Origin: JACCTH01 sp035281645
GTDB taxonomy: Bacteria > Actinomycetota > Acidimicrobiia > Spongiisociales > ZC4RG35
Direction: 5' to 3'
Length of the DNA stretch: 64,000 nt
Assembly (NCBI GenBank): GCA_035281645.1
Contig: DATEDN010000081.1
Location: forward strand, 1-64,000
The position numbers and the translations under genes were made by a program. The notes under the pieces were generated by a model that saw only the letters and a list, made by a program, of their open reading frames with translations, was not told the origin of the DNA and made no database searches. Shown here piece by piece: positions 15,887-24,138 of this stretch (positions are counted from its first letter, which is position 1; every line of letters starts with the position of its first letter).

Positions 15887-17646
15887 CGAAGAATCTCAGC
15901 ACTCTTGAGATCATCCGCGAGCTGATCCGCTACCGGACCGGCCGGTTCATGTTCTGCTTCACGGTCTGGGCACTGGTCCACGCCTCGCCGTTGCTCTTCG
16001 GCTTGCTGATTGGAACCGTATTCGACCGGCTCGCCGGCAGCGCCGATGTCGCTCAAACCGCCTGGACGCCGGTGGCGATCTTCAGCGCTTTGGCCATCGG
16101 CCGAAACGGAATCATCTGGCTCGGGGACGTCGAATGGATCAAGCATTGGAACGAAGTCACTCTGCTTGTCCAACGCAATCTCCTCCGCTGGCTCCTCGAG
16201 GCTCCCCGGAGCCGTGTTCTCCCACTGTCACCTGGGGAGGCGGTCAGCACTTTTCGCGACGACGTCGAAGACTTGCTCGAGTATCTCGAGAACTGGGTGG
16301 ACATGGGCGGCCTCGTCATCTTTGGCCTCGGTTCGATCGTGATCATGGCGATGATCGATTTGCGCTTGACCGGGTTCCTATTGGTCCCATTGCTTCTAAC
16401 CGCCCTCCTGACCCAGGCTCTCGGTCCCCAGATTCGGGCCCGTCGCCGGGCGATGCGCGCTGCCACCGACGACGTCACCGGCTTTGTCGGCGAGACCTTC
16501 GGCGCCGTCCAGGCGATCAAGCTCTTCCGGGCCGAAGAGCAGGTCATGGCCCGCTTTGAAGGCCTCAATCGAATCCGACATCGGGCGGCCATGCGCGACA
16601 CGGTCCTCACCGAAGTGCTGCGCGGGATCAACCGCAACATGTCGACGATCGGGATCGCCCTCGTCCTGATCTTCGGAGCCGGATCCCTGACGGAGGAATC
16701 GATGAGCCTCGGGGAGCTGACGGTGTTCTTGACGTATCTTCCCCGTCTTACCGATTACATGGCGTTCATCGGCGACATCATCGCCCAGCATCGTCGAACC
16801 GGCGTCGCGTTCGAACGAATCCGGGGTCTGGCGGTCGACGCACGCGATCACGATCTCCTCAACCGTTTCCCGGTCTCATTGCAGGGAGAAGTCCCCGAAG
16901 TGCCCGGCCCGTCGATGGAAGCCGAGACGTTCGACCGCTTGTCGGTGAGGGGGCTCAGTCACCGTTTCCCCGATAACGAGGAAGGCTTGGAAGATGTGGA
17001 CTTCGAAATCGGGCGAGGAAGCTTTGTGGTCATCACCGGAAAGATCGGGTCCGGGAAGAGCACCTTGGTTCGTGCCTTGCTCGGCCTGGTTCCCGCTACC
17101 GGGGAGATTCGATGGAATGGAAAGCTGGTCGAAGACCCGGCATCGTTCTTCGTGCCTCCTCGCTCGGCCTACACAGCGCAGGTCCCTCGGCTGTTCTCAG
17201 AGTCCCTGGCCGACAATATCGCCCTGGGACAGCGGGCAACGCGAGAGCGGCTCCGGGAGGCGGTCCAGTTGGCGGTGCTCGACCCCGATCTCGAGCGCAT
17301 GGAACAGGGCCTCGAGACTCTGGTGGGAGCCAGGGGTGTCAAGCTCTCCGGAGGCCAGGTGCAGCGCTCGGCCGCAGCCCGGATGCTCGCCACCGATGCC
17401 GAGCTGCTGGTATTCGATGACCTCTCCTCGGCTCTCGATCTACGGACCGAAAGCGAGCTGTGGCGGCGCCTCTTTGAGCAGCGCCAGGCCACGTGCCTGG
17501 TCGTGTCCCACCGCCGCGCCGCGCTCGAGCGGGCCGATCAGATACTGGTGATGGATCGGGGCCGGATCGTCGCTCGGGGCCACTTGCGCGAGCTTCTCGA
17601 GCACTCGGCTTTGATGCGAGACCTCTGGGAGACGGGGGAGCGCTAG
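15883..17646 (+). CDS. ABC exporter half-transporter, subunit B (degenerate ATPase site)
   Basis: Partner of the preceding exporter gene, 587 aa, with a six-helix permease domain and a C-terminal ATPase. Walker A GKIGSGKST (near residue 386) and signature LSGGQVQRS are normal, but Walker B reads LLVFDDLSSA, with Asp in place of the catalytic Glu. The switch His is retained (VVSHRRA). Thus its own ATPase centre should be slow or inactive, while its LSGGQ completes the active site formed with subunit A. Start GTG 15883 overlaps the stop of subunit A. It ends convergent with the MBL hydrolase by 4 bp overlap. Confidence 0.92.
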   Translation: MTKNLSTLEIIRELIRYRTGRFMFCFTVWALVHASPLLFGLLIGTVFDRLAGSADVAQTAWTPVAIFSALAIGRNGIIWLGDVEWIKHWNEVTLLVQRNLLRWLLEAPRSRVLPLSPGEAVSTFRDDVEDLLEYLENWVDMGGLVIFGLGSIVIMAMIDLRLTGFLLVPLLLTALLTQALGPQIRARRRAMRAATDDVTGFVGETFGAVQAIKLFRAEEQVMARFEGLNRIRHRAAMRDTVLTEVLRGINRNMSTIGIALVLIFGAGSLTEESMSLGELTVFLTYLPRLTDYMAFIGDIIAQHRRTGVAFERIRGLAVDARDHDLLNRFPVSLQGEVPEVPGPSMEAETFDRLSVRGLSHRFPDNEEGLEDVDFEIGRGSFVVITGKIGSGKSTLVRALLGLVPATGEIRWNGKLVEDPASFFVPPRSAYTAQVPRLFSESLADNIALGQRATRERLREAVQLAVLDPDLERMEQGLETLVGARGVKLSGGQVQRSAAARMLATDAELLVFDDLSSALDLRTESELWRRLFEQRQATCLVVSHRRAALERADQILVMDRGRIVARGHLRELLEHSALMRDLWETGER

Positions 17647-18626
17647 CGCCTGTAGCGAATGGCGTCGGGATCGTCACCGTGCTGAAGGCGGCCGGTTAGC
17701 TGAAGATGTTCGAGATGGGCGATGGTCTCCCGCAGGGCGAGACGCTGATCCATCGGCGCAAGGTTGGGCCGGAAGACCTGCTCCATCACTTGCCATGCGC
17801 TCGATCCGAGCGGAGCGACGACCTCGCGCATCCCGGCCAGGCGGCGCTGGTGATGGAGAAGGATCTGCTCGGCCCGGGCCGATCCATGGGAAACGATGTC
17901 GCCATGGGCCGGATAGGTGGTGGTGATTCGAAGCGCCTCGATCTTGCGAAGCGATTCGAGAAACTCCCCGAGCACGTCGGGAAAGTCCTCGTCATATCCG
18001 ACAAAGGGGGTGATGCGAGGAAGGATGTGGTCGCCGGCGAAGAGCACTCCCGTGCGCGAGTCACGGAGGCAGATATGCGTGGGCTCATGGCCGGGGGTGA
18101 AGATGACCTGAAGAGGACGGTTGCTGCCGATCGCAATCGAGTCACCTTCATCCACCGTGACGTCCGGGAGGGCTAGGAGTGGCATCCAATCCGGTCTCGG
18201 GCCGACATCGACGAAGGCGTCATAGGCATCGGCGGGGACTCCGTGGCGTCGAGCCAGGATTCGAATCCGCTCCCCGAATCCGGGAGTGTCGTTGTACCGA
18301 TCGACGACCTTGGCGGCTCGCTCGTGCATGACCACTCGCATTCCGAACTGCTCGACGAGGCGGGGGGCCATCCCCACGTGATCAGGATGGAGGTGGGAGA
18401 CGATCAGGGTGTCGATCGAGGCGGGGTTGTAGCCCAGGTCGGCGAGACCGCCGAAGAGCACGTTGCGGCTCTCGACGGTATCAACCCCGCAATCGACGAG
18501 AGCGAGTCCGTCGCTCGATTCGATCAGGTAGGCGTTGACGGTCCTCGGGCTGGCAAAGGGCAGCGGAAGCGTGATCTGGGAGATTCCCTGGCCGAGAGGC
18601 CGCGCCCAATCATTCACTGAGCTCAT
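17643..18626 (-). CDS. MBL-fold metallo-hydrolase
   Basis: A 327-residue metallo-beta-lactamase-fold enzyme with the zinc motif SHLHPDHVGM (H-x-H-x-D-H, about residues 78-83), a further metal His in FTPGHEPTHICL, an Asp in LFAGDHILP and a His in YPAHGDI. The C-terminal about 60 residues (HHQRRLAGMREVV onward) form the winged-helix tail common in this subgroup (LACTB2-like). These enzymes hydrolyse thioesters, glutathione or mycothiol conjugates, or nucleic acids; the present evidence does not decide. It is followed on the same strand by nothing close; the dodecin gene lies 13 bp upstream, so the two form a likely operon. Confidence 0.88.
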   Translation of the reverse strand: MSSVNDWARPLGQGISQITLPLPFASPRTVNAYLIESSDGLALVDCGVDTVESRNVLFGGLADLGYNPASIDTLIVSHLHPDHVGMAPRLVEQFGMRVVMHERAAKVVDRYNDTPGFGERIRILARRHGVPADAYDAFVDVGPRPDWMPLLALPDVTVDEGDSIAIGSNRPLQVIFTPGHEPTHICLRDSRTGVLFAGDHILPRITPFVGYDEDFPDVLGEFLESLRKIEALRITTTYPAHGDIVSHGSARAEQILLHHQRRLAGMREVVAPLGSSAWQVMEQVFRPNLAPMDQRLALRETIAHLEHLQLTGRLQHGDDPDAIRYRR

Positions 18627-18638
18627 TCACGGCACTGC

Positions 18639-18860
18639 TCACTCACGACCGAGGGATTCCCGCACCTGGAAGGTTATGTCGAGAGTGACTGCGAAATCGG
18701 TGGGCACTCCGGCCGAGTCGACCTGACCGGAAACCTGCACCACCTGGAAGCGGGTGATGTCCCGGATCGTCACCGCTGCCCGGGCCAGGACAGTTCGGAT
18801 CGCATCTTCGATGGAATCAGACGACCCTCCCGAGAGGCGAACGGTCTTTTCGATGCTCAT
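18639..18860 (-). CDS. Dodecin family flavin-binding protein
   Basis: Small (73 aa) dodecameric flavin storage protein; in Actinobacteria it binds FMN and may also hold CoA. The sequence shows the beta-alpha-beta-beta pattern: EKTVRLSGGSSDSIEDAIRTVLARAA, then TIRDITRFQVVQVSGQVD and a final VTLDITFQVRE. The aromatic that stacks on the flavin is usually Trp in ...W.EV...; here that position reads RFQVVQV, with Phe. It precedes the MBL gene in the same direction. Upstream lies the heptad repeat (18867-18901) and then divergent dnaE2. Confidence 0.85.
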   Translation of the reverse strand: MSIEKTVRLSGGSSDSIEDAIRTVLARAAVTIRDITRFQVVQVSGQVDSAGVPTDFAVTLDITFQVRESLGRE

Positions 18861-18866
18861 GACCGA

Positions 18867-18901
18867 AGACTAAAGACCAAAGGCCCAAGACCTCGGACCT
18901 G
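18867..18901. repeat. Five degenerate heptanucleotide units upstream of dnaE2
   Basis: Five consecutive 7-mers with the pattern (A/G)G(A/G)C-x3: AGACTAA, AGACCAA, AGGCCCA, AGACCTC, GGACCTG. The period of seven is exact over 35 bp. It lies in the gap between the dodecin start and dnaE2 and shares period and style with the array inside dnaE2 (19181-19293). No function is known to me. Confidence 0.7.
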
Positions 18902-18954
18902 CCAAATGCGCGAGATGACTCTTATGTCTTCGTCTTCAAACTTTGTCTATATTG

Positions 18955-18970
18955 TCGAACGAATGTTCGA
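18955..18970 (+). promoter_or_regulatory. Perfect SOS box overlapping the dnaE2 start codon
   Basis: TCGAACGAATGTTCGA has perfect inverted arms TCGAAC/GTTCGA around a 4-bp centre and fits the LexA site of Actinobacteria. The chosen dnaE2 ATG (18963-18965) lies inside it. A -10-like TATATT is at 18948-18953, so a transcript would start within a few bases of the ATG and be leaderless. LexA here would sit on the transcription start itself. Confidence 0.88.
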
Positions 18971-21900
18971 CTACGCCGAACTCCACTGCCACACCAACTT
19001 TTCCTTTCTCGACGGGGCTTCGCACCCCGAAGACCTCGTCGCCGAGGCGGTCGACCTCGGCTATCGAGCGCTGGCTGTAACCGATCACAACGGGTTTTAC
19101 GGTGCGGTGCGGTTCTCCACTGCCGCGGCGGGGGCAGGGCTGCCGGCGGTCTACGGCACCGAGATCGGACTCAGCAAGACATCAGACATCAGACTTCAGA
19201 CGTCAGACGTCAGACATCAGATATCAGATCCACTCGCTCGGGCTGAAGAAAGAGATCGATCTGAAGTCTCAAGTCTGAAATCTGATATCTCAAGGAGGCG
19301 GGGGCGGACCAAGCGGATGCATGGGACCAAGCCGGTCGAGAAGGAACCGACAGATCACCTTCTTCTCCTTGCCGGTTCCCCAGCCGGCTACCGGGCCCTC
19401 TCCCAGTTGGTCTCCACCGCCCAGTTCCGGGGGGAGAAGGACCGACCGGTCTACCTCTGGGAGGACCTGGCACGCACCGCTGCGGCTACCCCCGAGATCG
19501 TGGCCTTGAGCGGTTGTCGGAAGGGCGCGGTGGCCAGGGCGGCGGCGAAGGGAGACCTGGCTGGAACGATGAGTGCAGCCATTCGCTTGCGAGAGTTGTT
19601 CGGTCGCCGTTTCTATCTCGAGATGTGGCATCACGGGATGCCGGAAGACGATGCTCGCAACGACCTGATCTGGGAAGTAGCGGGCCGGCTCAACCTGGGT
19701 GTGGTCGCCACCAACAACGTCCACTACCACCGCCGCCAGGATGCCGACCTATCCGAGGTGCTGGCGGCGGTCGGCGGACGCCGGTCGCTCGATCAGGCCG
19801 ATGGGTTTCGCCCTGCCACCGACGAGCGTTATCTCAAGAGTCCCGAGGAAATGGGGCGACGCTTCGATAGATATCCGGGATCTATCTCGGCCGCAGTGCG
19901 TTTGGCCGAACGACTTACCTTCGATCTGAAACTGGTCGCCCCGAGGCTGCCCGACTTTCCGATGCCGGGTCATTTCCGTTCCGAGATGGACTACCTCCGG
20001 CACCTCACCTGGGAAGGAGCCCGGGAGGTCTACCCCGGTCAAGGATTGGTCGATCCCACGGCCCGCCGGCGGCTCGAACACGAACTGGGCATTATCGAGC
20101 GCCTCGGGTTCGCCGGGTATTTCCTGGTGGTCTGGGACATCGTCAAATTCGCCCGGGGTCAAAACATCATGTGTCAGATCAGAGGCTCGGGCGCCGATTC
20201 GGCTGTCTGTCGATGTCTGGGTCTGACCCGGGTGGATCCGATCCGGCTGGGCTTGCCATTCGAGCGCTTTCTCTCCGAAGAGCGGGGTCGTCCCCCCGAC
20301 ATCGACTTGGATCTTGAAGCCGATCGAAGGGAAGAGGTGATCCAGTACTGCTACCGCCGATATGGCCGGGAACGGGCGGCGATGGTTGCCAACGTCATCA
20401 CCTACCGGGCCCGGTCGGTGCTGCGTGACGTGGGCAAAGCTTTGGGGTTCACCCAGGCCCAGGTCGACGGCCTCTCCAAGTACGTCGACAGCCATGACGC
20501 GGCGGCCATCCGTGATGACACACCCTTGCCACCGGGGCTGACGGCCGAATTGCTCTATGACGTCTGCTGGCGGCTGGACGGATTTCCGCGTCATCTCGGG
20601 ATTCATTCCGGAGGAATGGTCATTGCCGATCGCCCTCTCTCTCAGGTAGTGCCGCTCGAATGGGGAAGAATGGAGGGACGCTCGGTCCTGCAATGGGACA
20701 AGGATGACTGCGCGGCAATTGGCATCGTCAAATTCGACCTGCTCGGCCTGGGGATGCTCAATGCTCTCCACCTCACCGCCGACCTGATCAAAGAGACTCA
20801 CGGCATCGAAATCGACCTCGCCACGATCGAGCAAGAACCAGCTATCTACGAGATGTTGACCAAGGCCGACACGGTTGGCCTTTTCCAGGTGGAGTCAAGG
20901 GCGCAGATGGCGACTCTGCCACGCATGAAGCCCACCACCTTCTACGACCTGGCGGTCGAGGTGGCGTTGATTCGCCCGGGACCGATCCAAGGGCAATCGG
21001 TTCATCCCTATCTCCGCCGTCGTAGCGGCGAGGAGCCGATTCGCTTTCCACACCCCCTCACCAAGCCGATCCTCGAGAAGACTCTCGGGGTTCCAATTTT
21101 CCAAGAGCAACTGATGGAACTGGCGCGGGTGTGCGCCGGTTTCGATGGCAATCAATCGGATCGGCTTCGCCAAGCGATGACTCACAAGCGGTCCGAGCAA
21201 GCGATGGAAAAGCTTCGAGAGGAAGTGTTTCTCGGGATGGCAGGAAGGGGCGTGGTCGGTGAGGCGGCCGAAGAGATCTGGGAAAAATTGCAGGGGTTCG
21301 CCCACTTCGGCTTTCCCGAAAGCCATTCGGTCAGCTTTGCCTACATCGTCTATATGTCGGCCTGGTTGAAATATCACTGGCCGGCCGAGACCTTGGCCGG
21401 GCTGCTCAATGCCCAACCGATGGGGTTCTATAGCCCCAATAGCCTTGTCCAGGATGCCCGCCGCCACGGCGTGGAGACTCTGTCGCCGTGCGTCAATCGT
21501 TCTTATCACGACTGCACCATCGAAGCCTGGGAGGCCGATCCCGACGACCTCGTCACCTATTACGGGGTGTCGTGGAGGCGGGGAAGGGGAGCGCTCTCCG
21601 ATCCCCTTCGCCCGGCAGTGGCAGTCCGCCTTGGCCTCAGATACGTCCGCAATCTGGGCACGAAGGAGATCGACCGGATCGAGGCAGCCCGCCAGATCGG
21701 CGGTCGTTTCGTCAATCCCGAGGACCTGGCGTTTCGCACCGGTTTGTCCGTCTCGGCCCTGGAGGGGCTGGCCGCCAGCGGTGCTCTGGCCGATCTCGGG
21801 ATCGAGCGCCGGCAAGGGCTTTGGGCGGCTGGGCCTCTGTCTGAGATCGATCCGGGTCGTCTCCCACTCTCACCCGGCACCGAGTCGCCTTCCCTCTTGG

Positions 21901-22313
21901 CCATGGATACCGAGGAAGAACATCGTGCCGATCTTTGGTCGACAGGAGTCTCGCTGACTCATCCGATCCAGTTCATCCGCCCCCAGCTTCGCGCAGAAGG
22001 CTGTTTGACCGTGATGGAGGCTCTGGAGTTGAGACGCAACGGCAAGCTCGCCGAAGTGGGTGGGGTGATAACCCATCGCCAGCATCCCGGTACAGCGATG
22101 GGGGTTGTTTTCTTCAATTTGGAGGACGAAACCGGGATGTTGAACGTGGTGGTGCTCCCTGAGGTGTGGACCCGTAATCGCGAAGTGGCTCGCAAACGCC
22201 CGGCGATGGTTATCGGAGGTCGTCTGGAGTATCGCGACGGTGTCACCAACCTGGTTGCTCAGAGCTTTCGACCCTTGGGGGTGACGACCCTGAAGTCGCG
22301 GGACTTCCGCTAG
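18963..22313 (+). CDS. dnaE2: Error-prone DNA polymerase DnaE2
   Basis: Catalytic subunit of the SOS mutasome, a C-family polymerase doing translesion synthesis with ImuA-like/ImuB. Starting at ATG 18963 (1116 aa) the protein begins directly with the PHP domain (YAELHCHTNFSFLDGAS, TDHNGFYGAV). The palm has PDIDLDLEADRREEVIQ with the catalytic Asp pair and a later third acidic position; then come thumb/fingers, HhH and a C-terminal OB fold (EVGGVITHRQHPGTAMGVVFF). Residues about 73-110 are a low-complexity insertion encoded by a heptad inverted repeat. The frame is open upstream to 18906, but no family sequence lies there and the SOS box would then be inside the gene. The end overlaps the convergent lysozyme-fold gene by 4 bp. 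Confidence 0.93.
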   Translation: MFDYAELHCHTNFSFLDGASHPEDLVAEAVDLGYRALAVTDHNGFYGAVRFSTAAAGAGLPAVYGTEIGLSKTSDIRLQTSDVRHQISDPLARAEERDRSEVSSLKSDISRRRGRTKRMHGTKPVEKEPTDHLLLLAGSPAGYRALSQLVSTAQFRGEKDRPVYLWEDLARTAAATPEIVALSGCRKGAVARAAAKGDLAGTMSAAIRLRELFGRRFYLEMWHHGMPEDDARNDLIWEVAGRLNLGVVATNNVHYHRRQDADLSEVLAAVGGRRSLDQADGFRPATDERYLKSPEEMGRRFDRYPGSISAAVRLAERLTFDLKLVAPRLPDFPMPGHFRSEMDYLRHLTWEGAREVYPGQGLVDPTARRRLEHELGIIERLGFAGYFLVVWDIVKFARGQNIMCQIRGSGADSAVCRCLGLTRVDPIRLGLPFERFLSEERGRPPDIDLDLEADRREEVIQYCYRRYGRERAAMVANVITYRARSVLRDVGKALGFTQAQVDGLSKYVDSHDAAAIRDDTPLPPGLTAELLYDVCWRLDGFPRHLGIHSGGMVIADRPLSQVVPLEWGRMEGRSVLQWDKDDCAAIGIVKFDLLGLGMLNALHLTADLIKETHGIEIDLATIEQEPAIYEMLTKADTVGLFQVESRAQMATLPRMKPTTFYDLAVEVALIRPGPIQGQSVHPYLRRRSGEEPIRFPHPLTKPILEKTLGVPIFQEQLMELARVCAGFDGNQSDRLRQAMTHKRSEQAMEKLREEVFLGMAGRGVVGEAAEEIWEKLQGFAHFGFPESHSVSFAYIVYMSAWLKYHWPAETLAGLLNAQPMGFYSPNSLVQDARRHGVETLSPCVNRSYHDCTIEAWEADPDDLVTYYGVSWRRGRGALSDPLRPAVAVRLGLRYVRNLGTKEIDRIEAARQIGGRFVNPEDLAFRTGLSVSALEGLAASGALADLGIERRQGLWAAGPLSEIDPGRLPLSPGTESPSLLAMDTEEEHRADLWSTGVSLTHPIQFIRPQLRAEGCLTVMEALELRRNGKLAEVGGVITHRQHPGTAMGVVFFNLEDETGMLNVVVLPEVWTRNREVARKRPAMVIGGRLEYRDGVTNLVAQSFRPLGVTTLKSRDFR
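19181..19293. repeat. Inverted heptanucleotide array inserted in dnaE2 PHP domain
   Basis: Left arm 19181-19229 is seven 7-mers of the form NTCAGAY. The right arm 19259-19293 is five 7-mers of the complementary form (ATCTGAA, GTCTCAA, GTCTGAA, ATCTGAT, ATCTCAA). A 29-bp spacer separates them, so the whole can fold as a long imperfect hairpin. It is read through in frame, giving a Ser/Asp-rich stretch (KTSDIRLQTSDVRHQISD) not expected in DnaE2. Confidence 0.85.
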
Positions 22314-22876
22314 GAGCAGCTCCAGTAGCCCCAGCCCGAACCCTGATAGACGATGTGAGCGGCAACGGCCACGTTCAATGCGGGGTCAAAAGGATCTGCC
22401 CCGGTGCCGAACCCCATCGCTTCGGTGGTTGCATTCCAATCCGAGGGGGCGATCTGAAACAACCCCAACAGACCCAAGTCGGGATTGACCAGGTCGACGT
22501 CGAAACGGGATAGGCACCAAGCCAGCCGGACTGCCTTATTGACATCGCTCGAGGCGAAGTTGTCCTCGATGAGACTTCGCAAAGCGACCGAGTCGAGCCA
22601 TCCGGTGTTCAGCTCGAGGGAAGTAGTGGATCGCGCGGTAACCGCCGGCGTGGTAGTCGGGGGGGCGGCCACTTCGGGAGCGGCGGCCTTGGTGCCCGCC
22701 ATAGCGAGCCAACCCTGGGCAGAAACCGCACCGGCGGCTTCACCCCAGATAATTTGGCCACGAGTAGTTGAGGGAGTCAACGGCGGCGCCCCGGCGTTGA
22801 ACGCGGCAAAGCCGGCGATGGCAAGAAGGATCACCGCCGACCACCCGGCCACGTACACAAAGCGATGGAAACTCAT
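22310..22876 (-). CDS. Secreted lysozyme/SLT-fold protein, catalytic Glu apparently absent
   Basis: A 188-residue protein with an N-terminal hydrophobic anchor (about 8-28), a Pro/Thr-rich linker (PPTTTPAVTARSTTS) and a C-terminal domain like a lytic transglycosylase: AWCLSRFDVDLVNPDLGLLGLFQI then NVAVAAHIVYQGSGWGYWSCS. In active SLT proteins the corresponding start is CESxxxP with a catalytic Glu; here the residue after Cys121 is Leu. The GLFQI and YWSCS motifs of the fold are otherwise kept. It may bind but not cleave peptidoglycan, or use another acid. It is downstream of the AroQ fusion gene, 81 bp apart, on the same strand. Confidence 0.72.
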   Translation of the reverse strand: MSFHRFVYVAGWSAVILLAIAGFAAFNAGAPPLTPSTTRGQIIWGEAAGAVSAQGWLAMAGTKAAAPEVAAPPTTTPAVTARSTTSLELNTGWLDSVALRSLIEDNFASSDVNKAVRLAWCLSRFDVDLVNPDLGLLGLFQIAPSDWNATTEAMGFGTGADPFDPALNVAVAAHIVYQGSGWGYWSCS

Positions 22877-22957
22877 GACTCCGCCCCGGACAAGCCATCC
22901 AACAGCCTGTCCGATTGCTGTTGAAAATAAACAGGCCCAAAAGAAGGGGGCAAACCG

Positions 22958-24082
22958 CTATACGGCTGCTTTTCGCGCTCCGAGAACGTCAATAGCTAAC
23001 CCCCAACTAGCACTTGAGGGTTCCAGCATGTCGAAGTGGCGATCCTCGGATTCGAGAAGCTCGATGGCAGTTTGGTGCCGTCGAGCCGAGGACGCATAGG
23101 TGCGAATCGGATCGATCGGGACCAGGCGATCGAAGGGGCTGGCGATCACCACCGCCCGGCCCGAGCGGGGCAGACGATGGGCCGGCGAGTACTCGGAGGG
23201 GCGTGGGAGGGGGTCGGGGAGAAGTCGCATAAAGGTGTCTCCGGCCACTCCTTGAGCCCGAGCCGAGACCAGGTCGCAAAAGGGGGCGAGGGCGATCGTC
23301 AACCCTTGATGCTCGGTCCAGAGGGCCATCGTGGCCCCCGCCGAATGTCCCATGAGGACGACTTGATCGGCCGAAAACCCAGTCAGTTCAGGGATTTTGC
23401 GAATGGCGGCGGCTACGTCGGCGAAACTCTCTGGCCATCCCCCGCCGAGCCCGAGGCGGCGGTACTCGAGGTTGAAGGAGGCGATGCCTCTGCGCCAGAG
23501 GTCGGTGGCCAGGGACTCGGTGGTGTCTGCGGTCCACTCATGACGCCACAGCCCCCCATGGAGCAGGGCGACCAACTGCGAAGCTCCCTCGACCATCCGC
23601 AGATCGCCCGCCTGGTCGGGCAGCCGACCGTAGCGGAGCCGCTCGCTGGGGGTGGCGCTGCGGTTCAACAAGTGGCGGAGGGCCCACCGATAGCCGTGGA
23701 TTCCGCGTCCGTAGATTCGCTGCACTCCCTCGATCACGGAGTGTCGGCGCCAGCTCTCCCGCTCGAGAATGTTGCTGATGTGAACCTCCACAACAGGTAT
23801 AGAGATGGCGGCCACGGCGTCGCCCAAAGTGCGCGAGTAGTGGGTGAGAGCCCCGGGATTGAGGACGATTCCGTCGAAGGCTCCCCCGGCCCCTGCAAGC
23901 GCTTCGAGCAGCTCTCCCTCGAGGTTGGACTGGAACATGCTGACTTCAATTGAGAGCCGGGCGGCGAATTGGGAGAGGTCTCGCCTCAGCTCGTCGAGAG
24001 TGGTCGACCCATAAATCTCTGGTGCTCTGGTGCCCAGGCGGTCGAGATGAGGTCCGTTGATCACCAGGTACCGCGGCATCAC
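22958..24082 (-). CDS. Fusion: type II 3-dehydroquinate dehydratase (AroQ) + alpha/beta hydrolase
   Basis: 374 aa with two enzyme domains. Residues 1-145 are AroQ-like: INGPHLDRLGTRAPEIYG (Arg19, Tyr24), QSNLEGEL (51-58), LNPGALTHYS (Asn75, His81), VEVHISN (98-104) and WRRHS (Arg112), a set that keeps the main catalytic and substrate residues of type II dehydroquinase. Residues about 165-374 are an alpha/beta hydrolase of the formamidase/BD-FAE kind: LLHGGLWR oxyanion block, GHSAG with Ser247, PFD with Asp318, and EDRHF with His349. A short polar linker joins them. The frame is continuous with no sign of a frameshift. The first domain works in the shikimate pathway; why a hydrolase is attached is unknown. 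Confidence 0.85.
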   Translation of the reverse strand: MMPRYLVINGPHLDRLGTRAPEIYGSTTLDELRRDLSQFAARLSIEVSMFQSNLEGELLEALAGAGGAFDGIVLNPGALTHYSRTLGDAVAAISIPVVEVHISNILERESWRRHSVIEGVQRIYGRGIHGYRWALRHLLNRSATPSERLRYGRLPDQAGDLRMVEGASQLVALLHGGLWRHEWTADTTESLATDLWRRGIASFNLEYRRLGLGGGWPESFADVAAAIRKIPELTGFSADQVVLMGHSAGATMALWTEHQGLTIALAPFCDLVSARAQGVAGDTFMRLLPDPLPRPSEYSPAHRLPRSGRAVVIASPFDRLVPIDPIRTYASSARRHQTAIELLESEDRHFDMLEPSSASWGLAIDVLGARKAAV

Positions 24083-24138
24083 GGCGATCTTAGAAAGGGA
24101 GCACTACCCCAACAGGTCATCGAGAAACCACCGCTGCG

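Noticed and set aside
19749..20834. Long antisense frame opposite dnaE2
   Set aside because: GC-rich codon bias produces long antisense frames; no domain resemblance and dnaE2 is certain on the other strand.
22900..22923. Hairpin CAACAGC/GCTGTTG between the AroQ fusion and the SLT-like gene
   Set aside because: Short 7-bp stem with a 10-nt loop and no T-run in the direction of transcription; chance cannot be excluded.
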